Assembly: GCA_902583575.1 (NCBI GenBank) | Contig: CACHWY010000002.1 | Span: 62,001 to 126,000, forward strand | DNA: 64,000 nucleotides | Reading direction: 5' to 3' | From: an uncultured SAR86 cluster bacterium | GTDB taxonomy: Bacteria > Pseudomonadota > Gammaproteobacteria > Magnimaribacterales > D2472 | Program-made: the position numbers and the translations under genes | The notes under the pieces: generated by a model | Database searches by the model: none | Told to the model about the DNA's origin: nothing | What the model saw: only the letters and a program-made list of their open reading frames with translations | Shown: positions 8,849 through 17,147 of the stretch, in pieces | How the letters are laid out: each line of letters starts with the position of its first letter | Numbering within the stretch: the first letter of the stretch is position 1

Positions 8849-10773
8849 TATTTAGCCTTAATAACCATTAAAAGGGCTCCATTTTCAACTTGGTCATGAT
8901 TAGAAATAAATAGTTCATCTATAACGCCATCTTCGACAGCCTTTACTGTATGCTCCATTTTCATAGCTTCTAATATGACTAGAGTGTCTCCTTTTTTAAT
9001 CTTACTACCTACCTTAACCTTAAGGTCAATGACCTTTCCTGGCATTGGCGCAATCAGACCACCGTCTTGAACCTCTTGGCCAACAGACTTAAATCTAGGC
9101 ATTATTTTGAATAAGATGTCTCCCCATGGACCGTGGATTATAAGATTTTTATCCTTCCTAGTAACTTTAGAAAAAAACCTTTTATCCTCTATCTCTATAT
9201 CTATTCCAGAGTTATTCCACTCAATAATTTTCGCATTAATTCCTTTATTTATTTCGAATGAACCGTCTCTATTCGATTTATATAATACAGATACTTCTTC
9301 TGAATTATATTGGAAATTAATCTTTTGTTTGGGCAATCTAGAGTTTGTCCATCCTGATTGAATTCCATTTAATATAGGAGTATTTTTTCTATTTTCTCCT
9401 TGTATCCAAAGAGCTGCAGCAATACCCGCTTGCTCTAACTCAGTTCCTTTTAATTCAATTGATCTTTTTGGTTTGGCAATGCTTATAAAATCAGAAGTAG
9501 TATTGCCCTTATGGAAGTCTTTAGACCTTAAGCACTCAACGAGGAAATCTCTGTTTGTTGTCACTCCGCCAATATGCAGTGATTGAAGGGCCAAAGCTAA
9601 CTTATTGGCTGCATCAGTCCTATTTCTTCCTTTAGCAATAACTTTGGCAAGCATGGGATCAAAATCCGTTCCTATTACTGAACCCTGTTTTACTCCAGTA
9701 TCCCACCTAGCATCAATATTTTTATCAACTTCATAAGCTATAAGTGTTCCAGTGGCTGGCAAGAAGTCGTTGGCAGGATCCTCTGCATAAAGTCGAGCTT
9801 CGATTGAAGATCCATTCCATGAAATATCCTCTTGATCATATCCTAAATGTTCACCTCTAGAAATTCTTAATTGTTCATATACTAAATCTTTTCCTGTAAC
9901 TTCTTCAGTAACAGGATGTTCTACTTGCAATCTAGTATTAACTTCTAAAAACCAGAATTCACCAGTTTTATCATCCACTAAGAACTCTACAGTACCAGCT
10001 GATTCATATTTAAGTTTTTTAGCTAATTTAATTGCAGCATCTCCCATTGCTGCTCGCATCTTTGAATCCACTCTTGGTGAGGGAGACTCTTCAATAATTT
10101 TTTGATGCCTTCTTTGTATAGAGCATTCTCTTTCACCTAAGTGGACTATATTCCCATGAGAATCACCTAGAATTTGTATTTCGATATGTCTAGAAGATGC
10201 AACATATCTTTCTATAAATATTCTATCGTCCCCAAAGCCTGCTTTAGCTTCTCTTTGAGAGCCTTTTATAGAATCTTTTAGGTCCTTTTTTGACTCAACT
10301 ATTCGCATACCTTTTCCACCTCCACCAGCCGCTGCTTTAATAAGAAGTGGATAACCAACAGTATTTGCTTTTGAAGGATCTGTCGTCATTGGCAGAGTAG
10401 GTACCCCAGCCTTATCAGCAATATCTTTTGCTTTTAATTTATCACCCATTGATGTAATAACTTTTGAACTAGGACCAACCCAGATTAAACCGGCCTTAAT
10501 AACATCTCTAGAGAATTTCGCATTTTCTGATAGAAATCCATATCCAGGATGGATTGCTTGAGCTTTAGTTTTAATAGCTGCTTCAATTATTTCCTTTCCA
10601 TTTAAATAAGTATCAGTTAATTTGATTGCTTCATCTGCTAATTTCACAAAAGGTGATTCTGAATCAGCATCTGTGTAGACTGCAACACATGAAATTCCCA
10701 TTTCATGAGCGGTTTTAATAATCCTACAGGCAATCTCGCCTCTATTAGCAATAAGTAATTTATGATATGTCAT
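8848..10773 (-). CDS. Biotin-dependent acyl-CoA carboxylase, alpha subunit (MCC/geranyl-CoA type)
   Basis: The 641-residue protein combines a biotin carboxylase domain (residues 1 to about 445) with a C-terminal biotin carrier domain. The ATP-grasp glycine loop GGGGKGMRIV is at about 160-169, and the biotin-accepting Lys605 lies in EAMKMEH. It uses ATP and bicarbonate to carboxylate biotin, passing CO2 to the beta subunit encoded just upstream. The size and the adjacent beta gene fit methylcrotonyl-CoA or geranyl-CoA carboxylases. The AtuA and acyl-CoA synthetase neighbours favour an Atu-like role, but the substrate is not decided by what I can see. It overlaps the beta gene by 4 bases. Confidence 0.92.
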   Translation of the reverse strand: MTYHKLLIANRGEIACRIIKTAHEMGISCVAVYTDADSESPFVKLADEAIKLTDTYLNGKEIIEAAIKTKAQAIHPGYGFLSENAKFSRDVIKAGLIWVGPSSKVITSMGDKLKAKDIADKAGVPTLPMTTDPSKANTVGYPLLIKAAAGGGGKGMRIVESKKDLKDSIKGSQREAKAGFGDDRIFIERYVASSRHIEIQILGDSHGNIVHLGERECSIQRRHQKIIEESPSPRVDSKMRAAMGDAAIKLAKKLKYESAGTVEFLVDDKTGEFWFLEVNTRLQVEHPVTEEVTGKDLVYEQLRISRGEHLGYDQEDISWNGSSIEARLYAEDPANDFLPATGTLIAYEVDKNIDARWDTGVKQGSVIGTDFDPMLAKVIAKGRNRTDAANKLALALQSLHIGGVTTNRDFLVECLRSKDFHKGNTTSDFISIAKPKRSIELKGTELEQAGIAAALWIQGENRKNTPILNGIQSGWTNSRLPKQKINFQYNSEEVSVLYKSNRDGSFEINKGINAKIIEWNNSGIDIEIEDKRFFSKVTRKDKNLIIHGPWGDILFKIMPRFKSVGQEVQDGGLIAPMPGKVIDLKVKVGSKIKKGDTLVILEAMKMEHTVKAVEDGVIDELFISNHDQVENGALLMVIKAK

Positions 10774-12425
10774 AGTCTGTAGACCCCATAACCAGGAGCA
10801 CCCTCAATATTTTTTCCATTTACAAGTGATAAACAAATTCCTAATACTGTTCTGGTATCTCTAGGATCAATAATGCCATCATCACTTATTGCACCGGTTG
10901 CTCTTAAAGCGAGCGATCCTTCCTCTTGCCATTTCTCTGCATAAGCTACCATTTGAGCATCTTCCTTCTCATCAAATTTTTCTCCTTTTCTAGCAGCTCT
11001 TGCTCTTCTTACAATTGACATAACACCAGCAATTTGTTTTGGTCCCATCACTGCAATTTTGGCTGTAGGCCACAAGAAGGTAAATTTATTATCAAATGCT
11101 CTTCCAGACATTGCATATGTCCCGGCACCATAACTTGCTCCTAAAATAATCGTTAGATGGGGGACTGTAGAATTAGATACAGAATTTAGAAATTGAGCAC
11201 CTTTTTTAATTTGCCCGTCTCTTTCATAATCTTTACCAACCACAAAACCTGTAATATTTTGTAAAAAAATAATTGGAATATCTATTTGATTACAAAGTTG
11301 AACAAAATGGGCCCCTTTAGATGCAGTATCAGGAAAAATAGGACCATTATTACCTATTATTCCTACTGTGTAGCCATGGATAGAGGCAAATCCACACACC
11401 ATTGTGGGACCAAATAAAGGCTTAAATTCCTCAAATCTAGACCCATCTGTAATCCTTCCAATTACTTCTCTAACATCAAATGGTTTTTTTAGATCAGAAT
11501 CAACTAAGCCTAATAAATCTTCCTGATCAAGAGCTGGATTATCTGGAGCTAGCTTTGGTCTTTTCCCTTCCTTTCTCCAATTTAAATGAGAGACCACCTC
11601 TCTTCCTATCCTTAGAGCATCCATTTCATCCTCAGCTAAATAATCTGCTAAACCAGAAACTTCTGCATGCATCTTACCACCACCCAAAGTTTCATCATCA
11701 GACTCTTCACCTGTTGCCATTTTTACTAGAGGCGGACCGCCAAGAAATACTTTAGATTGTTTTTTTATAAATATATTGTAATCCGACATGCCTGGTTGAT
11801 ATGCTCCACCAGCAGTAGATGAACCAAATACTAGAGATATTGTTGGTATCCTTAATTTAGATAATTCAGTAACATCATAGAAAGTTCTTCCTGATTCAGC
11901 AAAATGTCCTGCCCCTAAGATTGAGCCTCTTGCAGCATCTTTACCTTTGCCTCCGCCCATTCTGAGGTCTCCACCAGATGATTCTACAAATTGAACATAT
12001 GGTATTCTATTTACTCTAGCTATTTCCATAGCACGAGTCCATTTTTTAGCAGAATAAGTATGCATCGCTCCAGCAAGCACAGTAGGGTCGTTTCCGAAAA
12101 TTACACATTCTGTCCCCGCAACAATACCGACTCCTGCAACAGCTCCGCCACCAACTGGATAAACTGATCCATATGCAGCTAAAGAACTTATTTCCAGAAA
12201 AGGCGAATCAGGATCAATAAAATTTGCAATCCTGCTTCTTATAGACATTTTGCCTCTTGAGGCAAGTCTTTCATGGTGATGCATCCCACCACCTAGCTCT
12301 GCAAAGTCTAGTAAATCTTCAATTTCATTAAGTTTCTCAAGCATATCATTTTTATTTTTCTGATACTCTTCAGACTTTATATCTATATTGCTTTTTATTG
12401 TTTGCGCTATATTTCTTTGTTTCAT
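10770..12425 (-). CDS. Acyl-CoA carboxylase, beta (carboxyltransferase) subunit
   Basis: About 551 residues, a carboxyltransferase of the MCC/PCC beta family. Recognisable segments are HHERLASRGKMSIRSRI near the N-terminus, GSSTAGGAYQPGMSD, FLGGPPLVKMATGE, and the second crotonase-like half with FLQNITGFVVG and GASYGAGTYAMSGRA. It transfers CO2 from biotin to the acyl-CoA. An upstream in-frame start at 12473 exists, but the ATG at 12423-12425 is preferred: it lies about 30 bases after a promoter whose -10 (TATAAT, 12467-12462) falls within a long inverted repeat, and the extra residues would overlap that promoter. It heads a run with the alpha subunit, TetR, AtuA and enoyl-CoA hydratase. Confidence 0.91.
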   Translation of the reverse strand: MKQRNIAQTIKSNIDIKSEEYQKNKNDMLEKLNEIEDLLDFAELGGGMHHHERLASRGKMSIRSRIANFIDPDSPFLEISSLAAYGSVYPVGGGAVAGVGIVAGTECVIFGNDPTVLAGAMHTYSAKKWTRAMEIARVNRIPYVQFVESSGGDLRMGGGKGKDAARGSILGAGHFAESGRTFYDVTELSKLRIPTISLVFGSSTAGGAYQPGMSDYNIFIKKQSKVFLGGPPLVKMATGEESDDETLGGGKMHAEVSGLADYLAEDEMDALRIGREVVSHLNWRKEGKRPKLAPDNPALDQEDLLGLVDSDLKKPFDVREVIGRITDGSRFEEFKPLFGPTMVCGFASIHGYTVGIIGNNGPIFPDTASKGAHFVQLCNQIDIPIIFLQNITGFVVGKDYERDGQIKKGAQFLNSVSNSTVPHLTIILGASYGAGTYAMSGRAFDNKFTFLWPTAKIAVMGPKQIAGVMSIVRRARAARKGEKFDEKEDAQMVAYAEKWQEEGSLALRATGAISDDGIIDPRDTRTVLGICLSLVNGKNIEGAPGYGVYRL

Positions 12426-12446
12426 ATATAAAAATTTGTTAAAGGA

Positions 12447-12490
12447 TTTATAATTGGTAATATTATATAGCAAATATTACCAATTATAAA
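12447..12490. promoter_or_regulatory. 44-base inverted repeat overlapping the carboxylase promoter
   Basis: Perfect 18-base arms at 12447-12464 and 12473-12490 flank an 8-base centre. The inner core is TTGGTAATATT paired with AATATTACCAA. Minus-strand promoter elements lie inside it: TTTATA at 12490-12485 and TATAAT at 12467-12462 with a 17-base spacer. The arms are AT-rich and no U-tract follows, so it is not a terminator. Its position suits a repressor site, most plausibly for the TetR protein at 8240-8848. Confidence 0.7.
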
Positions 12491-12522
12491 GAATACAATA
12501 ATTAAGAAAAATGACTTCCTTT

Positions 12523-14217
12523 CTAGGCGGTCTCTTGCTCTTCTAAACCAAGTTCCTTGATGCTAATTTCTCGCATTTTATATTTCTGAACTTTCCCAGT
12601 TACAGTCATTGGAAAATCATCTCCAAATCGAATATATCTTGGCACTTTATAATGAGCTATTTTACCTTTACAAAATTCTTTAATATCTTCCTCAGATACA
12701 TCTTTACCTTCTTTTAAGCTAATCCATGCAATTATTTCTTCACCATATTTAGGATCAGGTACTCCTGTAACTTGGACAGCTTCTATATCCTCATGAGCCA
12801 TTAAGTAATCTTCTATCTCAACTGGGTAAACATTTTCTCCTCCTCGAACTATCATATCTTTAATACGACCTACAATATTTACATATCCCTCATCATCCAT
12901 AACAGCACTATCGCCTGTGTGCATCCATCCATTTGAATCTATAGCAGCAGCAGTGCCTTCAGGGTTTTCCCAATAACCTAACATTACAGAATAGCCCCTT
13001 GTACATAACTCTCCAGTTTCTCCGATAGGGCAGGTTTTCCCTGATTCAGAGTCAATAATCTTTACTTGTACATGAGGATGAACACTTCCAACTGTGCTAA
13101 CACGTTTCTCCATTGGAGAATCAATTTTAGTTTGAAAACTTACTGGACTTGTTTCGGTCATTCCATATGCTATTTCAACATCTGACATGTGCATTAATTC
13201 AACAACTTTTTTCATTGTTTCGATAGGACAGGGTGATCCAGCCATAAGACCAGTTCTCAAAGTTTTTAAGTTATATTCATTAAAGTTTGGAAGTGCAAGC
13301 TCTGCAATAAACATCGTTGGTACACCATATAATGCTGTTGCCCGTTCGTCTTCTACTGCTTTTAGTGCAATATCAGGTTCGAAACCCTCGCTAGGATAAA
13401 TTGCACAAGCACCATGAGTAAGACATGCAAGGTTAGCTAATACCATCCCAAAACAATGATATAGGGGTACAGGAACTACAAGTCTATCTTGTTCAGTAAA
13501 ATGCATGGTTGCACCTGTAAAGTAACCATTGTTAAGGATATTATGATGACTTAAAGTCGCTCCTTTGGGGAATCCTGTTGTTCCACTTGTGTATTGAATA
13601 TTAATAGCATCATCCATATTTTGATTATCTTGACGATCTTGCAATTCTTTATCATCAATATTTTTTTCTAGAGCTATAAAATCTTCCCAATCATAAACAC
13701 CCTTTATATCAGATGCAGTCATTGAAATTATTGTAGTTAGATTATTAAATTTATTTGATTGAATTTTACCTGGTATCGCATCTTTTACTTCAGGCACAAT
13801 TTCACAAATCATCGATTCATAATCTGAAGTTTTAAATTGATTTTGAAAAACTAGGCCTTTGCAACCAGATTGACCTAACACATAATCTAATTCATGTGAG
13901 CGATATGCAGGATTAATAGTTACCAATATAACACCTACCTTAGCAGCTGCATATTGAGTTAATACCCACTCAGCATTATTAGAAGACCAAATACCAACTC
14001 GATCACCTTTTTTTAAACCAGAACTTATAAATGCTTTAGCTAGCTCATTAACTTTTATAGCTAATTCAGCATATGTAAATCTTATATTCTGATGAACAGA
14101 AATGATGGCTTCTCTTTCAGAAAATTTATTAGAAATGTCATCAAATACTTGACCTATAGTACTTCCTAATAAAGGCTTATCAGATGTACCACTTGCATAA
14201 CTTAATTTCCTAGACAT
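12523..14217 (-). CDS. AMP-dependent acyl-CoA synthetase/ligase
   Basis: A 564-residue ANL-superfamily enzyme. The AMP-binding motif [18 protein letters not shown] is near residues 203-220, YGMTETSP near 350-357, and the hinge and C-terminal lid include [26 protein letters not shown] and the catalytic Lys in [11 protein letters not shown]. It activates a carboxylic acid with ATP and CoA to an acyl-CoA. In this cluster it would prime the imported substrate, like AtuH in terpene degradation. It overlaps the upstream MFS transporter gene by 8 bases. The chain length and shape of the substrate cannot be read from the sequence. Confidence 0.92.
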   Translation of the reverse strand: MSRKLSYASGTSDKPLLGSTIGQVFDDISNKFSEREAIISVHQNIRFTYAELAIKVNELAKAFISSGLKKGDRVGIWSSNNAEWVLTQYAAAKVGVILVTINPAYRSHELDYVLGQSGCKGLVFQNQFKTSDYESMICEIVPEVKDAIPGKIQSNKFNNLTTIISMTASDIKGVYDWEDFIALEKNIDDKELQDRQDNQNMDDAINIQYTSGTTGFPKGATLSHHNILNNGYFTGATMHFTEQDRLVVPVPLYHCFGMVLANLACLTHGACAIYPSEGFEPDIALKAVEDERATALYGVPTMFIAELALPNFNEYNLKTLRTGLMAGSPCPIETMKKVVELMHMSDVEIAYGMTETSPVSFQTKIDSPMEKRVSTVGSVHPHVQVKIIDSESGKTCPIGETGELCTRGYSVMLGYWENPEGTAAAIDSNGWMHTGDSAVMDDEGYVNIVGRIKDMIVRGGENVYPVEIEDYLMAHEDIEAVQVTGVPDPKYGEEIIAWISLKEGKDVSEEDIKEFCKGKIAHYKVPRYIRFGDDFPMTVTGKVQKYKMREISIKELGLEEQETA

Positions 14218-15511
14218 TTTTCATTTCTCCAAAGTAATTAATGCCCTTTAACATAAAGAAAATTCCAATAGGGCCAATTAAAATAGAAACTAAAGCAAGA
14301 GACTTAGCTACAGAATTCGGATCTTGAAAAATAAAATCTGTACTAGATGCTACAAGAAAGGGCCCTAAAACCAAACCTAGCACACTAGTTACAACTACAT
14401 AAATACCAGTTATAACGCCTCTTATTCGATTTGGAGAGACTATAACCATTGCGCTTGATGTTCCTGCTAACGGAAGAGTTACAAAAAAACTAGCAAATGT
14501 CACAAAGACTAAAGCAATATTAACATTTGCTTGAAAAGGCAACATAATTAAACTAAAAGATGCCATTGAGATACCAAAAATTGCTAATTTAAAGTGGGGC
14601 GCATTAATGCTTCTGTTAGTCATGAGCTTTAAAATAAATGGTCCTGATAGAACTCCTGCAGAACCAGCTAACATTGCTATTAATCCATATACTCGTCCTG
14701 ATTGGATTAAATCCCATTCATATACTCTGAGTAACATAGTAGGGACCCATGATTGAAGACCATAAAGTAGTATTATTAAACATGAATTACCTATAATAAT
14801 TGCGCCATAGACTTGCCAATTGTTTTTTATATATTGAGAAATTTTTTTAAATGAAGGAACTTCGTTTGATTCAATTTCTGAAATTTTACGTTTTGGCTCT
14901 CTAATCGTTAAGAACAAACCAGCAACTAATATTCCAGGCAAACCTACCGCAATAAATGTTAGTTGCCATGGAGCTACTTCACCAACTAAAGGTAAAATAA
15001 CATTACTATCCATTTGTGAAGTCCAATCAAGAACCTGTGCTCCAAATATCATTGCAATTCCAGCTCCCAGGTATGGACCCAAAAGATAAATACTCATTGG
15101 AGATGCAATTTTATCTGAATCAAAGTAATCACCTAAAATAGAAATAGAGCCAGGATGCACAGTTGACTCACCAGCACCAATACCCATTCTTGCAATAAAC
15201 ATGCTGACATAATTTTTAGAAAATCCGCATGCTATTGTTGCAATACTCCATACTAAGAGTCCAATGATCATTACAGTAATCCTATGAGATTTATCCACGA
15301 GTCTTCCTATTGGAATACATAACCCCACATAAGTTAGAACAAAAGCCAACCCTTGTAATGCACTTATTTGTGTATCTGTAATATTTAAATCATTCTGTAT
15401 GGGAACTACTAATAAATTTAAAACTTGTCGATCAATAAAAGAAAAAGTAAATCCAATTAATAATACAAATGCTACATACCAGCCGTATATATTATATGTT
15501 TTGGCTTGCAT
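14210..15511 (-). CDS. MFS transporter
   Basis: A 433-residue inner-membrane protein with about 12 hydrophobic segments. The major facilitator signature appears as [10 protein letters not shown] at about 69-78, with RMGIGAGES after the third helix and a long cytoplasmic loop near 205-235 between the two six-helix halves. It probably moves an organic anion across the inner membrane. Its place between the crotonase-like hydrolase and the acyl-CoA synthetase, in the operon opposite a TonB-dependent receptor, suggests uptake of the same compound. The start codon lies 8 bases after the stop of the upstream gene. The substrate is unknown. Confidence 0.9.
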   Translation of the reverse strand: MQAKTYNIYGWYVAFVLLIGFTFSFIDRQVLNLLVVPIQNDLNITDTQISALQGLAFVLTYVGLCIPIGRLVDKSHRITVMIIGLLVWSIATIACGFSKNYVSMFIARMGIGAGESTVHPGSISILGDYFDSDKIASPMSIYLLGPYLGAGIAMIFGAQVLDWTSQMDSNVILPLVGEVAPWQLTFIAVGLPGILVAGLFLTIREPKRKISEIESNEVPSFKKISQYIKNNWQVYGAIIIGNSCLIILLYGLQSWVPTMLLRVYEWDLIQSGRVYGLIAMLAGSAGVLSGPFILKLMTNRSINAPHFKLAIFGISMASFSLIMLPFQANVNIALVFVTFASFFVTLPLAGTSSAMVIVSPNRIRGVITGIYVVVTSVLGLVLGPFLVASSTDFIFQDPNSVAKSLALVSILIGPIGIFFMLKGINYFGEMKNV

Positions 15512-15519
15512 AGTAAGAG

Positions 15520-16371
15520 CTATTCTTTTTTAAGATCATCAAACATCTCTGGAAGATCTTGATCACCATGACCATGATTTTTTATATCACTTGTCATCAT
15601 GGCATACATTTCACTAGTTACATGATGAGAAAAATCATCAGTGAAAATTCGCTTCCAATATCTTCTTGCTACTGCTGTTGTCACTCTTCGAGTAACACGG
15701 TCTATGTTCATCATGCTTTCTGCAAGCTCCCATGCTCGATTAAGAAGTTCTTCTTTGGTATGAACTTCATTAACAACTCCCCATTCTAAAGCTTGCTTTG
15801 CATCAAATGATTCTGAGGTATACATAAACCAATTCGCTCTTTTTAATCCAAGTAATTTTTGAAATACTAAAAATTGCCCATCTCCAGGCACTAAGCCAAC
15901 TTTAAGATGACCTTCAAAAAATTTTGCAGTATTTGAACAAAGGGTTATATCACATAATAATGGGAATTCAGTATGGAACCCAGGGCCATTTATAACTGAA
16001 ATAATTGGAACATCAATATTCCATAATAAATTTTCACATAATTTATGAGCATCTAAATATTCCCAATCATAGTTTTCTTTTCTAAATGTTTTATTATCTT
16101 TTTCTATCTCAGCCCAACTTTCTTTATCAAATTCCCTTAACCAATAGTCACCAGTTCCAGTTAGGATAATCACTTCATTTTTTCTATCTGCACCAATTAT
16201 TGGAAATATTTGAGGAAGGGCTCTGTGCAATTCTTTGCTCCATTTAGCTTCTTTGCCATCTGTATGCATTCTAATTTCTAAAATACCATTTTCACGCTTA
16301 AACATGAAAAAGTCTTTAAAAAGTTCTTGATATTCTTCCAATTGCATATCGTTAACTGAATTTAAAGGCAT
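15520..16371 (-). CDS. Crotonase-fold hydrolase resembling 6-oxocamphor hydrolase
   Basis: A 283-residue crotonase-superfamily protein. Compared from memory with 6-oxocamphor hydrolase, a retro-Claisen enzyme that cleaves cyclic beta-diketones, all five key residues have counterparts: His49, His133 (GPGFHTEFP), His155 (FFEGHLK), Asp164 (VPGDGQ) and Glu254. The spacing of 22 and 9 residues between the last His pair and Asp is almost the same as in that enzyme. The glutamates of ordinary enoyl-CoA hydratases are absent. It is the first gene after a TetR-type operator promoter, with GGAGAT as ribosome site. A C-C bond hydrolase acting on a ring ketone is the best guess; a CoA-ester hydratase is the alternative. 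Confidence 0.8.
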   Translation of the reverse strand: MPLNSVNDMQLEEYQELFKDFFMFKRENGILEIRMHTDGKEAKWSKELHRALPQIFPIIGADRKNEVIILTGTGDYWLREFDKESWAEIEKDNKTFRKENYDWEYLDAHKLCENLLWNIDVPIISVINGPGFHTEFPLLCDITLCSNTAKFFEGHLKVGLVPGDGQFLVFQKLLGLKRANWFMYTSESFDAKQALEWGVVNEVHTKEELLNRAWELAESMMNIDRVTRRVTTAVARRYWKRIFTDDFSHHVTSEMYAMMTSDIKNHGHGDQDLPEMFDDLKKE

Positions 16372-16393
16372 GTTATATCTCCAAATAATATCT

Positions 16394-16455
16394 ATAAAAT
16401 GAGAAAGGTCTCAAATCATACTATAATTTCCGATTTTTAAAAAACAATAATTAAA
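16394..16455. promoter_or_regulatory. Divergent promoter region between the crotonase-like gene and tetR
   Basis: On the minus strand, TTGTTT (16447-16442) and TAGTAT (16423-16418) are separated by 18 bases and drive the crotonase/MFS/synthetase genes. On the plus strand, a consensus TATAAT at 16422-16427 lies 17 bases after ATGAGA, giving a possible tetR promoter whose spacer contains the operator. The block is a near-copy of 5604-5664. A single bound repressor could therefore control both directions, including its own gene. Confidence 0.62.
16400..16413. promoter_or_regulatory. Putative TetR operator TGAGA-N4-TCTCA, site 2
   Basis: The sequence is TGAGAAAGGTCTCA: the 5-base arms are perfect while the central four bases differ from the other sites, which points to the arms as the bound part. 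It sits next to the tetR gene it probably serves and just downstream of the minus-strand -10 element. Confidence 0.72.
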
Positions 16456-16471
16456 GATAATATATATAAAT

Positions 16472-17086
16472 ATGAATAATATTTCAGTTCAAAACTCTAT
16501 AAAAGATAAGACTAGAGAAGATATTATTGACTCTGCAATAAAGGTCATAGCAAAATATGGCAGAGACGCTGCTTCAATTCTTAAGATTACTAAAGTTGCT
16601 AATGTAGCTAATGGAACTTTTTATTATCATTTTAAAAACAAGGAAGAATTACTTGATACCATAGGTGAAAAGATTCTTATTGGAATAGTCGATTCTTATG
16701 AAATAGATTGGTCTTCAGCAAAAGACAGTCCAGCGATATTATTTGCTCATGCAACAAAAGTTAACTTAATTAAGTGCTCAGAAGATCCTTTGCTATTAAA
16801 AGTAATAATTGATGCATTTCATATTCGTGGCAAAGTTCCTGTTATTCTTAGAGGTTACAATAAAAGTTTAATTGCGCATATAGAATTTGGATTATCAAAA
16901 AAAATATATGACACAAAAATAAATGATAATCTGCTTGCAAATATGCAGTCTATTAATCGCAATGCATTAATAATGATATCTCAAGGAAAAAATATTAAAA
17001 AAACAATACAGCAAGCCATTGAAGCAAAATTAAGAATCTTAGGTATTCCATCAACAGAAGCAAGAGAGATTGCTTCTAAGGTATAA
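16472..17086 (+). CDS. TetR-family transcriptional regulator of the catabolic island
   Basis: A 204-residue TetR protein. The DNA-binding domain fills about residues 13-60: REDIIDSAIKVIAKYG, then SILKITKVANVANGTFYYHFKNKEELL, the typical TetR helix-turn-helix with the FYYHFKNKEEL signature. The C-terminal part is helical and probably binds the inducer. The gene is divergent from the crotonase/MFS/synthetase run and points towards the end of the TonB-dependent receptor gene, from which it is separated by a strong terminator. Palindromes of one type lie at its own promoter and at three others in the window, so it is the leading candidate to bind them and to repress itself. The ligand is unknown. 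Confidence 0.9.
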   Translation: MNNISVQNSIKDKTREDIIDSAIKVIAKYGRDAASILKITKVANVANGTFYYHFKNKEELLDTIGEKILIGIVDSYEIDWSSAKDSPAILFAHATKVNLIKCSEDPLLLKVIIDAFHIRGKVPVILRGYNKSLIAHIEFGLSKKIYDTKINDNLLANMQSINRNALIMISQGKNIKKTIQQAIEAKLRILGIPSTEAREIASKV

Positions 17087-17087
17087 A

Positions 17088-17113
17088 AAAAGGGCTATTT
17101 AAATAGCCCTTTT
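17088..17113. terminator. Bidirectional intrinsic terminator
   Basis: A perfect hairpin, AAAAGGGCTATTT paired with AAATAGCCCTTTT, lies immediately after the tetR stop. A-runs on the left and T-runs on the right let it act on both strands. It separates tetR (plus) from the convergent TonB-dependent receptor gene (minus). Confidence 0.88.
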
Positions 17114-17147
17114 AAATTTCAATTACTTCTTAGGGGATAAAAAGTTA

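Noticed and set aside
12447-12490. The long inverted repeat read as an intrinsic terminator for the acyl-CoA synthetase gene
   Set aside because: Arms are almost pure AT with no GC core and no following T-run on the minus strand, and promoter elements lie inside it.
5676-14217. Assigning the carboxylase cluster to plain leucine degradation (liu genes)
   Set aside because: No HMG-CoA lyase or isovaleryl-CoA dehydrogenase of the usual single type is adjacent, and AtuA plus the synthetase fit an Atu-like cluster better. It is not excluded.
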